45,925 bases of DNA from Phenylobacterium sp. (GCF_030697925.1 NZ_JAUYOJ010000205.1:1-45925), one strand, 5' to 3'. Shown: positions 1-10,719, counted from the first letter of the stretch. Notes: generated from the letters alone by a model not told the origin. A program made the numbers and translations.

Positions 1-85
1 TCAGCCCCTCGATGCCGGCGCCGACGAGCGCTTCGCGCACGTCGTCCAGCTTGAAGGGTTTGACGATCGCTATGATCAATTTCAT
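1..85 (-). CDS. glnK: PII signal protein, GlnK-type, 5' part only
   Basis: Reading the complement from the ATG at 85 gives MKLIIAIVKPFKLDDVREAL, followed by a few more residues before the window ends. This is the conserved first beta strand and helix of PII proteins. PII proteins are trimers that sense 2-oxoglutarate, ATP and ADP and control ammonium transport, glutamine synthetase and NtrB. The MKL start and 'DDVREAL' look more like GlnK than GlnB (usually MKKIEAIIKPFKLDEVKEAL). The T-loop with its uridylylated Tyr lies outside the window, and so does any amtB or glnA neighbour, so the GlnK/GlnB choice is tentative. Confidence 0.85.
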   Translation of the reverse strand, partial: MKLIIAIVKPFKLDDVREALVGAGIEGL

Positions 86-249
86 CGCCTGCTCCCGCGC
101 GGCCCAAGCCGAGACGCGCCAGTGGGTTGTTTTCCCGCGCCGTCGGCGAAACGCGGCTTGCACTCCCCCTCCGACAGCAAGGCGACGCTATCGATCGCGA
201 GGGGCGGCGAGGGCGCTTGGTAACCTCTGGTCAAGGAAAAGGCCTTTCC

Positions 250-319
250 CGCCTGTTTTTCAGGCGCCGACTGGCGGGTTTGCCTCAAATTGAGGCGATT
301 ACCGCCTCCAGCGGAGGCG
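250..319. repeat. Cluster of three hairpins with an alternative pairing
   Basis: Three inverted repeats follow each other: CGCCTG-TTTTT-CAGGCG (250-266), the 15-bp palindrome GCCTCAAATTGAGGC (282-296) and CGCCTCC-AGC-GGAGGCG (303-319). The right arm of the second (GAGGCG, 292-297) can instead pair with the left arm of the third (CGCCTC, 303-308) across a 5-nt loop. They lie in the 391-bp gap between the divergent PII and FAS1 genes. I see no other gene in this gap and no convincing sigma54 site. Confidence 0.6.
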
Positions 320-476
320 TTTGCGACCGGGGACGGACGGAATGTGGGCGGTTCCGGGGCGCGGTCTCACGAAGCCGTGATGGGGGAAACTCCTGGGCCC
401 GCCGCGCGTAGTGAGCCGCGAAGGCCGGGCTTCCCCTGGCCAGGGCTTGATCTCTCCACCCCCCCAGAGGACCCAG

Positions 477-1637
477 ATGCATCTGACCCGATTCCTGACC
501 ACCGCAGCGGTCGCGGCCCTGCTCGCCGGCGCAGCCCAGGCCCAGACTCCCGCCACCCCGGCGACCAAGGCGCCGGCCGCCACCGCCGCTCCAGCGCCTG
601 CCGCGGCCGCTCCAGCGCCTGCCGCGGCCGCGCCGGGCGCCGCGGTCGCGGCCAAGGTCACGCCGGCCGGCGACATCGTCGACACGGCCAAGGCGTCGGG
701 GCAGTTCACCACCTTCCTGAAGGCGGCCGAGGCGACCAATCTCACGGGCCTCTTGAAGACCAACAAGAACCTGACGGTGTTCGCGCCGACCGACGCGGCC
801 TTCGCGGCCCTGCCGGCCGGCGAGCTGGAAAAGCTGATGCTGCCCGAGAACAAGGCCCAGCTGCAGAAGCTGATGATCTATCACATCGTCAACGCGCCGG
901 TGACCTCGGCCGACTTCAAGGGCTCGACCCGTAAGGCCGCCACCGTGGCCGGCCCGTCCGTCGAGCTTTCCGGCGGCGAAAAGCCAATGGTCAACGACGC
1001 CACCATCGTCCAGGCCGACATCGCCGCCAGCAACGGCATCCTCCATGTGGTGGACAAGGTGCTGATGCCGGGCGCGGCCTCGGCGGTCGCCAGCGGCGCC
1101 GCGGCCTCGACCACCGCGCCGGCCTCCCCGGAAAAGCCCGCGACCCCGCCCGCGGCCGAGGCCAGATCGACCTCGCCCATGCCCAAGACCACGCCGCCGA
1201 AAGACAAGGTCGCCGCGCTCGACGGTTCGGTCGTCCAATGCCTGACGCAGGAAACCAAGGAGATGGCGCCATCGCCGGTTCCGCCCAAGGAGCCCGTGGA
1301 GGACACGAAGGCCGCGGTGAAGGACGAGTCCGCCACACCACCGCCCGCCGCCGACAAGTCCGGCGCCGACGCCGCGGTCCAGGAGCAGACGCCTCCGCCC
1401 GCCGCCGAACCGGCGCCGACCCCCGAGGCGGTCCCTCCGACCAGCGATGCGACGACGCCTCCGGCCACCGACGCCATGACCGCGCCGGCCGCGACGCCCG
1501 GCGCCGATGCTTCGGCCGCGGTCACCGCGACCACGTCCACCGCCACCATGCAGCCGGTGGCCGACACCCCGGAGAACCGCGCCAAGTACAAGCCGCTCTC
1601 CAACGCGGGCAAGCGTAGCAAGGCGAAGGGGAACTAA
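477..1637 (+). CDS. Secreted fasciclin (FAS1) domain protein with Pro/Ala-rich tail
   Basis: The product has 386 residues. It starts with a signal peptide (about 1-23, hydrophobic AAVAALLAG, cleavage near AQA). An Ala/Pro linker follows, containing a tandem 7-residue repeat APAPAAA encoded by a 21-bp direct repeat. One FAS1 domain spans about 66-199, with 'LTVFAPTDAAFAALP' and the YH motif at 'YHIV'. A long disordered Ala/Pro/Thr tail makes up the rest. FAS1 domains mediate adhesion in periplasmic or surface proteins. The last ~48 residues (DTPENRAKYKPLS..GKR..KGN) match the end of the next protein. The ATG at 477 is chosen because AGAGG lies just upstream and the signal peptide starts there; an earlier in-frame start at 411 adds 22 unlikely residues. 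Confidence 0.85.
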   Translation: MHLTRFLTTAAVAALLAGAAQAQTPATPATKAPAATAAPAPAAAAPAPAAAAPGAAVAAKVTPAGDIVDTAKASGQFTTFLKAAEATNLTGLLKTNKNLTVFAPTDAAFAALPAGELEKLMLPENKAQLQKLMIYHIVNAPVTSADFKGSTRKAATVAGPSVELSGGEKPMVNDATIVQADIAASNGILHVVDKVLMPGAASAVASGAAASTTAPASPEKPATPPAAEARSTSPMPKTTPPKDKVAALDGSVVQCLTQETKEMAPSPVPPKEPVEDTKAAVKDESATPPPAADKSGADAAVQEQTPPPAAEPAPTPEAVPPTSDATTPPATDAMTAPAATPGADASAAVTATTSTATMQPVADTPENRAKYKPLSNAGKRSKAKGN

Positions 1638-1717
1638 GCCGGACTCGGCGCGCTAATTCGTCGGGCGGCCCGGAGTACGGGGAACCGGGCTTCATTCAGG
1701 ACTCAGGAGTGAAGACC

Positions 1718-2071
1718 ATGTATCTCAAGACCTTGCTCACCGCGGCCGCCGCGACGGCGCTCTTCGCTGGCGCGGCCCAGGCCCAGACGCCGCCGGCCGA
1801 GCCGGCCAACCCCCCGACCTCGGCCGACGCCATGGCGCCGGCCACGCCGGACACCGCCGTCAATCCCCCGGCCGGGACCATGATCGATCCGGGAACCAAG
1901 ACGTCCGAGGCTGCCGCCACCCCGGCCACGGCCGCGGCCATCGACGCCTCGGCCACGGTCACCACCACTCTGGTCACCAACGGCCCGATCGCCGACACCC
2001 CGGAGAACCGCGCCAAGTACGGCCAGCCGCTCTCCCGGGCCGGCAGGCGCACGGCCGCGCGCGGCAACTAG
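1718..2071 (+). CDS. Small secreted Pro/Ala-rich protein sharing its tail with the FAS1 protein
   Basis: This 117-residue protein has a signal peptide (about 1-23, ending AGAAQAQ like its neighbour). It then has a low-complexity Pro/Ala/Thr stretch and a C-terminal module, 'IADTPENRAKYGQPLS.AGRR', nearly identical to the end of the preceding FAS1 protein. It looks like a paralogue of the FAS1 protein without the FAS1 domain. AGGAG at 1705-1709 sits 8 nt before the ATG; a GTG three codons earlier overlaps that site and is less likely. It lies 80 bp downstream of the FAS1 gene and is followed by a strong terminator, so the two probably form one transcription unit. I know no function for the module. 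Confidence 0.75.
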   Translation: MYLKTLLTAAAATALFAGAAQAQTPPAEPANPPTSADAMAPATPDTAVNPPAGTMIDPGTKTSEAAATPATAAAIDASATVTTTLVTNGPIADTPENRAKYGQPLSRAGRRTAARGN

Positions 2072-2088
2072 AGAGACACTTCAAAGCC

Positions 2089-2117
2089 TTGTGGCGGCGG
2101 TCGGCGGGCCCTATGGT
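2089..2117 (+). promoter_or_regulatory. Possible glyQ promoter overlapping the terminator
   Basis: TTGTGG (2089-2094) and TATGGT (2112-2117) are separated by 17 bp, and the -10 falls in the terminator loop. Nothing promoter-like fits in the 20 bp between the terminator and glyQ. The boxes are imperfect, so this is only a candidate. Confidence 0.3.
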
Positions 2118-2132
2118 CCGCCGACTTTTTTT
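2100..2132 (+). terminator. Intrinsic terminator after the two secreted-protein genes
   Basis: An 11-bp stem with one G-U pair (GTCGGCGGGCC / GGTCCGCCGAC), a CTAT loop and seven T's at 2126-2132. It ends only 20 bp before the glyQ start codon. Confidence 0.85.
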
Positions 2133-2152
2133 GCGCCTGCGAAGTCCATTCG

Positions 2153-3055
2153 ATGCCCGCCCAAAAGCCGCTTTCGTTTCAGGGACTTATCCTGAAACTG
2201 CATGATTATTGGAGCCGTCAGGGCTGCGTGATTCTGCAGCCGCACGACGTTGAGGTGGGGGCCGGCACCCTGCACCCGGCCACGGTGCTGCGCGCGCTCG
2301 GCCCCAAGCCGTGGCGGGCGGCCTATGTCCAGCCCTCGCGGCGGCCCGGCGACGGCCGCTATGGCGAGAACCCCAACCGCTTGCAGCACTACTACCAGTA
2401 CCAGGTGATCCTGAAGCCGAACCCGGACAACCTGCAGGAGCTCTATCTGGGAAGCCTGGAGGCCATCGGCCTCGACACGCGCCTGCACGACATCCGCTTT
2501 GTCGAGGACGACTGGGAGAACCCCACGGTCGGGGCCTGGGGCCTGGGCTGGGAGGTCTGGTGCGACGGGATGGAAGTCACCCAGTATACCTACTTCCAAC
2601 AGGTCGGCGGCCTGGACGTCTGGCCGGTGGCCGGGGAGCTGACCTACGGCCTGGAGCGCCTGGCCATGTACATCCAGAACGTCGACCACTTCACCCAGCT
2701 GGCGTTCAACGATCCGGACGGCCCCGAGCCGATGACCTATGGCGACGTGTTCCTGGAGAACGAGCGCCAGCAGTCGGAAGCCAACTTCCATCTCTATGAC
2801 GTCGAGACCCTGAAGCGTCAGTTCGAGGACATGGAGGCCCAGGTGCCGCGGCTGCTGGAGGGCAGGGGCCCCCAGGGCCAGCGCACCGTGCTGCCCGCCT
2901 ATGACCACGTGCTCAAGGCCAGCCACCTGTTCAACCTGATGGACGCCCGCGGCGCGATCGCCGTGGCCGAGCGCCAGAGCTATATCGGCCGCATCCGCGA
3001 CCTGACGAAGATGTGCGCCGAAGCCTGGGTGGCCAACGAGGGGGGCAACGCGTGA
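2153..3055 (+). CDS. glyQ: Glycyl-tRNA synthetase alpha subunit
   Basis: Three hundred residues, the usual length for GlyQ. It is the class II catalytic subunit of the bacterial alpha2beta2 glycyl-tRNA synthetase, which forms glycyl-adenylate and charges tRNA-Gly. Visible landmarks are the N-terminal '[19 protein letters not shown]', the substrate-pocket segment '[16 protein letters not shown]' (61-76) and the class II motif 3 '[10 protein letters not shown]' (161-170). It heads the block glyQ, lipoprotein, glyS. Its stop codon overlaps the GTG of the lipoprotein gene, so translation is probably coupled. Confidence 0.97.
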   Translation: MPAQKPLSFQGLILKLHDYWSRQGCVILQPHDVEVGAGTLHPATVLRALGPKPWRAAYVQPSRRPGDGRYGENPNRLQHYYQYQVILKPNPDNLQELYLGSLEAIGLDTRLHDIRFVEDDWENPTVGAWGLGWEVWCDGMEVTQYTYFQQVGGLDVWPVAGELTYGLERLAMYIQNVDHFTQLAFNDPDGPEPMTYGDVFLENERQQSEANFHLYDVETLKRQFEDMEAQVPRLLEGRGPQGQRTVLPAYDHVLKASHLFNLMDARGAIAVAERQSYIGRIRDLTKMCAEAWVANEGGNA

Positions 3056-3564
3056 GCCTTCATCGTCTTACCGGCGCGGTCGCTGGGGTGGTGGTGGCGA
3101 TTTCGGCCATGCCGCTCCTCACGGCCTGTCAGCGCGAGAACTTTGTCGTCGTTTCGACAGGCGACCCGGCGGCCACCACCCCAGAGGTCGAAGCTCGTAA
3201 GACGCTGCCAATCTTCTGGTCGAAGGTTGAGGGCGCGCCCGCGGGCGTCGGCGAGTTCCGTTTGAAGATCGGCCTTCCGACGCCGAACGGAGCCGTCGAG
3301 CACATCTGGACAGATCTCGTGAGCCGGTCGAGCGAAGAGATCGTCGGAACCATCGCCAACGACCCGGTCAATTTGCCCGACCTCAAATTCGGCGCGGTGG
3401 TTCGTATCGATCCTGAGACAATCTCGGATTGGAGCTACGTGAAGGGCGAAAAACTGTACGGCGCATACACGATGCGCGCGCTGCTTGATCGCATGCCGGC
3501 AGACGAGCGGGCTGAGGCCCTTGCGCTTCTGTCGGCCCAGCCGCTTGAGGCCGGAGCCAACTGA
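3052..3564 (+). CDS. DUF2314 (YegJ-like) lipoprotein between glyQ and glyS
   Basis: This 170-residue product begins with a lipoprotein signal peptide and a lipobox (LLTAC, Cys at about residue 26), so it should be anchored to a membrane. The rest matches the DUF2314/YegJ pattern: 'TLPIFWSKV', 'EHIWTDLV', '[11 protein letters not shown]', '[22 protein letters not shown]'. Function of the family is unknown to me. The GTG at 3052 is chosen because it overlaps the glyQ stop (GTGA) and directly precedes the signal peptide; an upstream ATG at 3013 lies inside glyQ. Its base composition looks AT-richer than glyQ and glyS, which suggests a later insertion into the gly operon. Confidence 0.75.
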   Translation: MSLHRLTGAVAGVVVAISAMPLLTACQRENFVVVSTGDPAATTPEVEARKTLPIFWSKVEGAPAGVGEFRLKIGLPTPNGAVEHIWTDLVSRSSEEIVGTIANDPVNLPDLKFGAVVRIDPETISDWSYVKGEKLYGAYTMRALLDRMPADERAEALALLSAQPLEAGAN

Positions 3565-3599
3565 TGCCCCAGCTTCCGGTCAATCAAGTTCGCACCCTG

Positions 3600-3767
3600 T
3601 ATCCCTCTCCCCTTGCGGGAGAGGGTGGCCGCTCGAAGAGGGGTCGGGTGAGGGGTTGCGCTCCCCTCGACGCGCGCCCGGCGATGACTTTCCGGAGAGG
3701 TCTGGGAGACCCCTCATCCGACCTCGCTCCGCGAGGCCACCTTCTCCCGCAAGGGGAGAAGGACGCT
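3600..3767. repeat. Long palindromic intergenic repeat (CTCCCCTTGCGGGAG type)
   Basis: Two outer arms (TCTCCCCTTGCGGGAGAGGG near 3604 and TTCTCCCGCAAGGGGAGAA near 3745) are reverse complements. Each contains its own small hairpin, with further GAGGGG/CCCCTC arms inside, so the whole folds like a cloverleaf. Half copies occur at 14311-14368 and 37636-37681. No coding function is evident. Confidence 0.7.
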
Positions 3768-3776
3768 AAGCCCCAC

Positions 3777-3797
3777 CTTCTCCAGCTTCTGGAGAAG
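3777..3797 (+). promoter_or_regulatory. Hairpin covering the glyS ribosome-binding region
   Basis: A perfect 9-bp stem, CTTCTCCAG-CTT-CTGGAGAAG, ends 10 nt before the glyS ATG. Its right arm holds the GGAG-like sequence that would serve as ribosome-binding site, so folding would mask it. Confidence 0.45.
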
Positions 3798-3807
3798 AGA
3801 GCCTGAT

Positions 3808-6084
3808 ATGCCCCAGCTGCTGATCGAACTGTTCTCGGAAGAGATTCCCGCTCGCATGCAGGTCCAGGCCGCGCGCGATTTCGAACGCATGGCCCGGGAG
3901 CATCTGGCCGCCGAGGGCTTGCTGCCCGAGGGCCTGAAGACCTTCGCCGGCCCCCGCCGCCTGACCCTGGTGGCCGAGGGCCTGCCCGCCGCTCAGGGCG
4001 ACCGCCACGAGGATCTGAAGGGCCCCCGCGTCGGCTCCCCCGATCAGGCCATCGAGGGCTTCTTGCGCAAGGCCGGGATCGCTCGCGACCAGCTGGTGGA
4101 GAAGGACGGCCTGTGGTTCGCCCATATTCATCGCGCCGGCCGGCCTACCCCCGAGATCGTCGCCGAGATGGTCGACAAGATCGTGCGCAACTTCCCCTGG
4201 CCCAAGTCGATGACCTGGGGCCGCGGGACCCTGCGCTGGGTGCGGCCCCTGAAGCGGATCGTCTGCCTGTTCGACGGCGAGGTGGTTGCCTTCGCCATCG
4301 ACGGGATCGCCAGCGGCGACGTCACCGAGGGCCACCGGTTCATGGGCTCGGGCAAGCCCTTCAAGGTGAAGGACTTCGACAGCTACCGCGACAAGCTGGC
4401 GGCCCACTTCGTCATCCTCGACCCCGAGGAGCGCAAGGACCGCATCATGGACGGGGCGCGCACGCTCTGCTTCGCGCGCAATCTGGAGCTGGTCGAGGAC
4501 GAGGGCCTGCTGGCCGAGGTGGCGGGCCTGGCCGAATGGCCGACCTCGATCCTGGGCGATATGGATCCCGCCTTCCTGGACCTGCCGCCGGAGGTGATCC
4601 GCACCTCCATGCGCACCCACCAGAAGTACTTCGCCGTGCGCGACCCTCGGTCGGACAAGCTCGCGCCGCACTTCCTGACCGTGGCCAATATCGAGGCGGC
4701 CGACGGCGGCAAGGAGATCGCGCGCGGCAACGGCAAGGTGCTGTCGGCCCGGCTCAACGACGCCCGCTTCTTCTGGGACGAGGATCGCAAGACCAGGCTG
4801 GAAGAGCGCCTGCCCAAGCTGAACGGCGTCACCTTCCACGCCAAGCTGGGTACGCTCGGCGAGCGGGTCGAGCGGCTGGAGATGCTGGCCAGGGACATCG
4901 CGCCCCGGGTCGGCGCCGACGTCGCAAAGGCGGTGCTGGCCGCGCGGCTCAGCAAGTCGGACCTCACCACCGCCATGGTGGGCGAGTTCCCCGAACTGCA
5001 GGGCCTAATGGGCGCCTATTACGCCCGCGAGGAGAAGCTCAGCGCCATCGTCGCCGACGCCATCCGCGATCACTACCGCCCGATCGGCGCCACCGACGAG
5101 GCCCCGGCTGCCCCGGTGACTATGGCCGTGGCCCTGGCCGAGAAGCTCGACACGCTGACGGCCTTCTTCGCCATCGACGAGAAGCCCACCGGCTCGCGTG
5201 ACCCCTACGCCCTGCGCCGCGCGGCGCTCGGCGTGATCCGCATCCTGCTGCAGTCCGAGGTCCGCGCGCCGATCCGCCAGCTGGTCGGCGACTGGTATCA
5301 CGCGCTGAAGTGCTTCGTGGATCCCGGGCGGGCCCTCTACGTCTCCACCCGCCGCACCACCGGCTATCTGGGCGCGCTCGCCCGCTCGCCCTCACGGGTG
5401 TTCGAGGTCTATGTCGACGAGTTCGAGGACGCCCTGCTCGAGGGCAAGCCCTATGTGGTGGCCGTAGCCGAGGACTTCGACATTCGCTTCGACCGCTCGG
5501 CCCCGGCCGGCGACCCGCCCGAGGGCGGGGTGGCCTACGAGTTCCGACCCTATCCGGTGGTGGCCGACGAGGTCCTGGAGTTCCTGGCCGACCGCCTGAA
5601 GGTCGTCCTGCGCGACCAGGGCAAGCGCCATGACCTGGTGGACGCGGTCTTCGCGCTCGGCGACGACGACCTGGTGCGCATCGTGGCCAAGGTCCAGGCC
5701 CTGGATTCCTTCCTCACGACCGAGGACGGCGCGAATCTGCTGGCCGGCTTCAAGCGGGCCGGCAACATCCTGCGCGCCGAGGAGAAGAAGGGTCCGCTGC
5801 CCGCGGGTCCGGCCGTCCCGGTCGCCACCGCGCCGGCCGAGGAGGGCGCTCTGATCAAGGCGCTCGACCAGGTCGAACCCCAGGTGGCCCGCGCGTTGCA
5901 CGACGAGGACTTTTCCGCCGCCATGCGCGCCCTCTCGGGACTGCGCGGACCGGTGGACGCCTTCTTCGAGGGTGTATTAGTGAATTCTGAGGTAGCAGCG
6001 GAACGCGAGAACCGCTTGCGGCTTCTGGCTCAAGTTCGAGACCTGATGGGACGGGTCGCGGATTTCAGCCAAATCAACGGCTAA
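3808..6084 (+). CDS. glyS: Glycyl-tRNA synthetase beta subunit
   Basis: The product has 758 residues and begins with the hallmark 'MPQLLIELFSEEIPARMQ' of GlyS. The beta subunit binds and positions tRNA-Gly for the GlyQ catalytic subunit. Recognisable parts are the N-terminal B3/4-like region, 'VIRTSMRTHQKYFAV', 'LGRLARLNDARFFWDEDRK'-like sequence around 310-330, and a helical anticodon-binding C-terminus ending 'DLMGRVADFSQING'. It is somewhat longer than the ~690 residues I expect, with extra sequence around residues 500-590. It is separated from glyQ by the lipoprotein gene and a palindromic repeat. ppdK follows after 14 bp. Confidence 0.96.
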   Translation: MPQLLIELFSEEIPARMQVQAARDFERMAREHLAAEGLLPEGLKTFAGPRRLTLVAEGLPAAQGDRHEDLKGPRVGSPDQAIEGFLRKAGIARDQLVEKDGLWFAHIHRAGRPTPEIVAEMVDKIVRNFPWPKSMTWGRGTLRWVRPLKRIVCLFDGEVVAFAIDGIASGDVTEGHRFMGSGKPFKVKDFDSYRDKLAAHFVILDPEERKDRIMDGARTLCFARNLELVEDEGLLAEVAGLAEWPTSILGDMDPAFLDLPPEVIRTSMRTHQKYFAVRDPRSDKLAPHFLTVANIEAADGGKEIARGNGKVLSARLNDARFFWDEDRKTRLEERLPKLNGVTFHAKLGTLGERVERLEMLARDIAPRVGADVAKAVLAARLSKSDLTTAMVGEFPELQGLMGAYYAREEKLSAIVADAIRDHYRPIGATDEAPAAPVTMAVALAEKLDTLTAFFAIDEKPTGSRDPYALRRAALGVIRILLQSEVRAPIRQLVGDWYHALKCFVDPGRALYVSTRRTTGYLGALARSPSRVFEVYVDEFEDALLEGKPYVVAVAEDFDIRFDRSAPAGDPPEGGVAYEFRPYPVVADEVLEFLADRLKVVLRDQGKRHDLVDAVFALGDDDLVRIVAKVQALDSFLTTEDGANLLAGFKRAGNILRAEEKKGPLPAGPAVPVATAPAEEGALIKALDQVEPQVARALHDEDFSAAMRALSGLRGPVDAFFEGVLVNSEVAAERENRLRLLAQVRDLMGRVADFSQING

Positions 6085-6098
6085 GGAGGACTACAAGG

Positions 6099-8791
<2,693 letters not shown>

Positions 8792-8795
<4 letters not shown>

Positions 8796-9058
8796 GCCGG
8801 GTCACCGTCATCCCGCGTGAGCGGGTGCTGGTCTCGCCCCGCGCCACCTCGGCCGGGGCCATCGGCCTGGGCGCCATGGGCAGCCTGATGCTGGGGGCCA
8901 TGGCCTTCGGCGCCCTGGCGGTCGGCGCCATCGCCATCGGAACCCTGGCCATCGGCAAGGTCGGGATCGGCCGCGCCAGGATCAAGAAGCTCGAGATCGA
9001 CGAACTGACTGTGCGGCGCCTGACGGTGCTCGACGACGGCGAACCCAAGCGGTTCTAG
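8792..9058 (+). CDS. Small Gly/Ala/Ile-repeat protein coupled to ppdK
   Basis: An 88-residue protein whose ATG overlaps the ppdK stop codon, so the two are probably translationally coupled. Its centre is a run of short Gly-containing repeats (GAMAFGALAVGAIAIGTLAIG), hydrophobic enough to be a membrane segment or a stacked beta structure. A basic stretch 'RARIKKLEIDELTVRRLTV' follows. I have the impression that similar small proteins occur in other alphaproteobacteria, but I know no function. A hairpin follows the gene. Confidence 0.65.
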
Positions 9059-9080
9059 GCGGGCCGCGCCTCACTCACAG

Positions 9081-9118
9081 GTGTCATCCCGGTTTGCGAA
9101 GCAAGACCGGGATGACAC
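9081..9118. terminator. Hairpin between convergent genes; member of a repeat family
   Basis: A 13-bp perfect stem (GTGTCATCCCGGT / ACCGGGATGACAC) extended inward by TTGC/GCAA. It sits between the ppdK-linked gene and the convergent ridA-like gene and could end both transcripts, although it lacks a clear T tract. A second copy, with the loop reversed, is at 34369-34402. Another small palindrome, GGGTGGG-AA-CCCACCC, is at 9120-9135. Confidence 0.6.
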
Positions 9119-9134
9119 GGGGTGGGAACCCACC

Positions 9135-9503
9135 CTAACCCGCCGCCACGACCTCGATCTCCAGCAGCCAGGCTTCGTCATAGATGCCGGTGATGATCAC
9201 GGTGAGCGCGGGCGTGCGCGCCTGCAGAACCTCGTGGCGGATGCGCATGTTCTCGTCGCGATAGAGCCGGTCGGACAGGAAGATCGTGACCTTGACCAGG
9301 TTGTCGAGGCTCATCCCGCCCGCCGCCAACTGGCGCTCCACATTGGCCCAGGCCAGCCGGCACTGGTCGCCGAAGGTCTGCGGCACCCCGCCGTCACGAT
9401 CGGCCGGGACCTGGCCGCTGATGAACAGCCAGCGCGTGGCGCCCTCCACCTCGAAAGCCTGGGCGTAGGAGGTCTCCGTCGGGTCGATCGCTCGGGTTCT
9501 CAC
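9135..9503 (-). CDS. RidA/YjgF family protein
   Basis: The 122 residues match the size of RidA proteins, which form trimers. The archetype hydrolyses reactive enamine/imine intermediates made by PLP enzymes. Typical segments are 'LFISGQVPADRDGGVP', 'QCRLAWANVERQLAAGGMSLDNLVKVTIFLSD' and a C-terminal 'LLEIEVVAAG'. The conserved Arg position is represented by Arg in 'QARTPALTVI'. The GTG start at 9503 has GGAGG about 10 nt upstream. It is convergent with the preceding operon and divergent from the MscS gene. Confidence 0.85.
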   Translation of the reverse strand: MRTRAIDPTETSYAQAFEVEGATRWLFISGQVPADRDGGVPQTFGDQCRLAWANVERQLAAGGMSLDNLVKVTIFLSDRLYRDENMRIRHEVLQARTPALTVIITGIYDEAWLLEIEVVAAG

Positions 9504-9630
9504 TTGCCGACATCCTCCGTTGAGGCCACCAAGGAAGCCCGAGCCAGGAAGAGATGTCCATGACCGATAAGCCGCGCCCCCGTCTCGACCAACAGGCCAT
9601 CCGGACCCAACTGGGCGTGGGGTAGGGCAG

Positions 9631-10665
9631 ATGGGCGGGGACTTGGCCGCGGACTTCTACCGGCTGACCAGCTTCGAACTGGTGCGGCTGGGAAAGACGG
9701 CGATCACGGTGGGCGGCCTGGCCGCCGCCGTGGTGATCGTCATCGCGGCCCTGCTCGCCGCGCGCCTGGTCTCTGCCTTCTTCCGGCGGGTGCGCGGGCG
9801 GGTGACCGAGGCCGCGCCGTCAATCTACATCTTCGAGAAGCTGGCCGCCTACGGGGTGGTGGTGTTCGGGGTGATCGCCGCCTTCTCGACGCTGGGCCTC
9901 GACCTGTCGTCCTTCGCCCTATTCGCAGGCGCGCTCGGCGTCGGCCTCGGCTTCGGCATGCAGGGGGTGGTCAAGGAATTGATCTCCGGCCTGGTCCTGC
10001 TGTTCGACCGCCTAGTGCGTATCGGCGACTATATCGAGCTGCAGACCGGCGAGCGCGGGGTGGTGGCCGAGATCGGGCCGCGGGCCACGCGCATCCGCAA
10101 CAATGACGACCTGGATGTCCTGATCCCCAATTCGCGGCTCATCGAGCAGCCGGTGACCAACTGGACCCACCAGAACGGCACCCGCCGGATGCATGTCCCC
10201 TTCGTCGTCGCCTACGGGACCGACAAGGAGAAGGTTCGCGACGCGGTGCTGAAGGCCGCCCACGACGTGCCCTTCACCCTTAAGGACACGAGCGCGCGCA
10301 AGACCCAGGTCTGGCTGGTCGGCTTTGGGCCGAGCGGCCTCAATTTCGAGCTGGTGGTGTGGCCGAGCGTCGAGGCGGTGAAGCGCCCCAACGCCGCCCA
10401 CGCGGCCTATACCTGGGCCATCGAGGACGCCCTGCGCGGCGGCGGCTTCGAAATCCCGCTGCCCCAGCAGGAACTCCGCGTCCGCGCCTTGTTCGGCGAG
10501 CAGGGGGAGGCGGCCCGCCGCACCCTGGGCCTGCAGGCCGACGGCCCCGGCGAGGCCCTGCCGGAGGTCCATGCCTCGGTCAACGACGCCGCCGAGGATC
10601 TAGTCCGCGGCGCCGAGCAGGATGAGGACGACCCGCTGCAGGTCAGGCCGCGCCCGGAGCCCTGA
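9631..10665 (+). CDS. MscS-family mechanosensitive channel
   Basis: This 344-residue inner-membrane protein has transmembrane segments at about 22-48 and 66-90. The pore helix region 'FALFAGALGVGLGFGMQGVVKELISGLVLLFDRLVRIGDYIEL' matches the MscS core signature with the Gly/Ala-rich TM3. The beta domain follows, with 'VVAEIGPRATRIRNNDDLDVLIPNS'. MscS channels open under membrane tension and release solutes in osmotic downshock. A charged C-terminal extension after about residue 290 is not part of the core. It ends just before a terminator shared with the convergent PEP-CTERM gene. Confidence 0.92.
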   Translation: MGGDLAADFYRLTSFELVRLGKTAITVGGLAAAVVIVIAALLAARLVSAFFRRVRGRVTEAAPSIYIFEKLAAYGVVVFGVIAAFSTLGLDLSSFALFAGALGVGLGFGMQGVVKELISGLVLLFDRLVRIGDYIELQTGERGVVAEIGPRATRIRNNDDLDVLIPNSRLIEQPVTNWTHQNGTRRMHVPFVVAYGTDKEKVRDAVLKAAHDVPFTLKDTSARKTQVWLVGFGPSGLNFELVVWPSVEAVKRPNAAHAAYTWAIEDALRGGGFEIPLPQQELRVRALFGEQGEAARRTLGLQADGPGEALPEVHASVNDAAEDLVRGAEQDEDDPLQVRPRPEP

Positions 10666-10690
10666 CGACCGGCGCCAGGTTCCAGACAGC

Positions 10691-10719
10691 AAAACGCCGC
10701 CGACCAGGGGTCGGCGGCG
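10691..10719. terminator. Terminator between mscS-like and PEP-CTERM genes
   Basis: A perfect 11-bp stem (CGCCGCCGACC / GGTCGGCGGCG, 3-nt loop). On the minus strand it is followed by TTTT, so it fits best as terminator of the PEP-CTERM gene. Confidence 0.75.

Noticed and set aside
285..1238. Long minus-strand frame across the FAS1 gene, and many similar long opposite frames elsewhere (e.g. 2111-2926, 6336-7523, 12590-14209, 19305-20747)
   Set aside because: These are shadows of high-GC genes: low-complexity Gly/Arg/Ala composition, no domain motifs, and a well-supported gene on the other strand.
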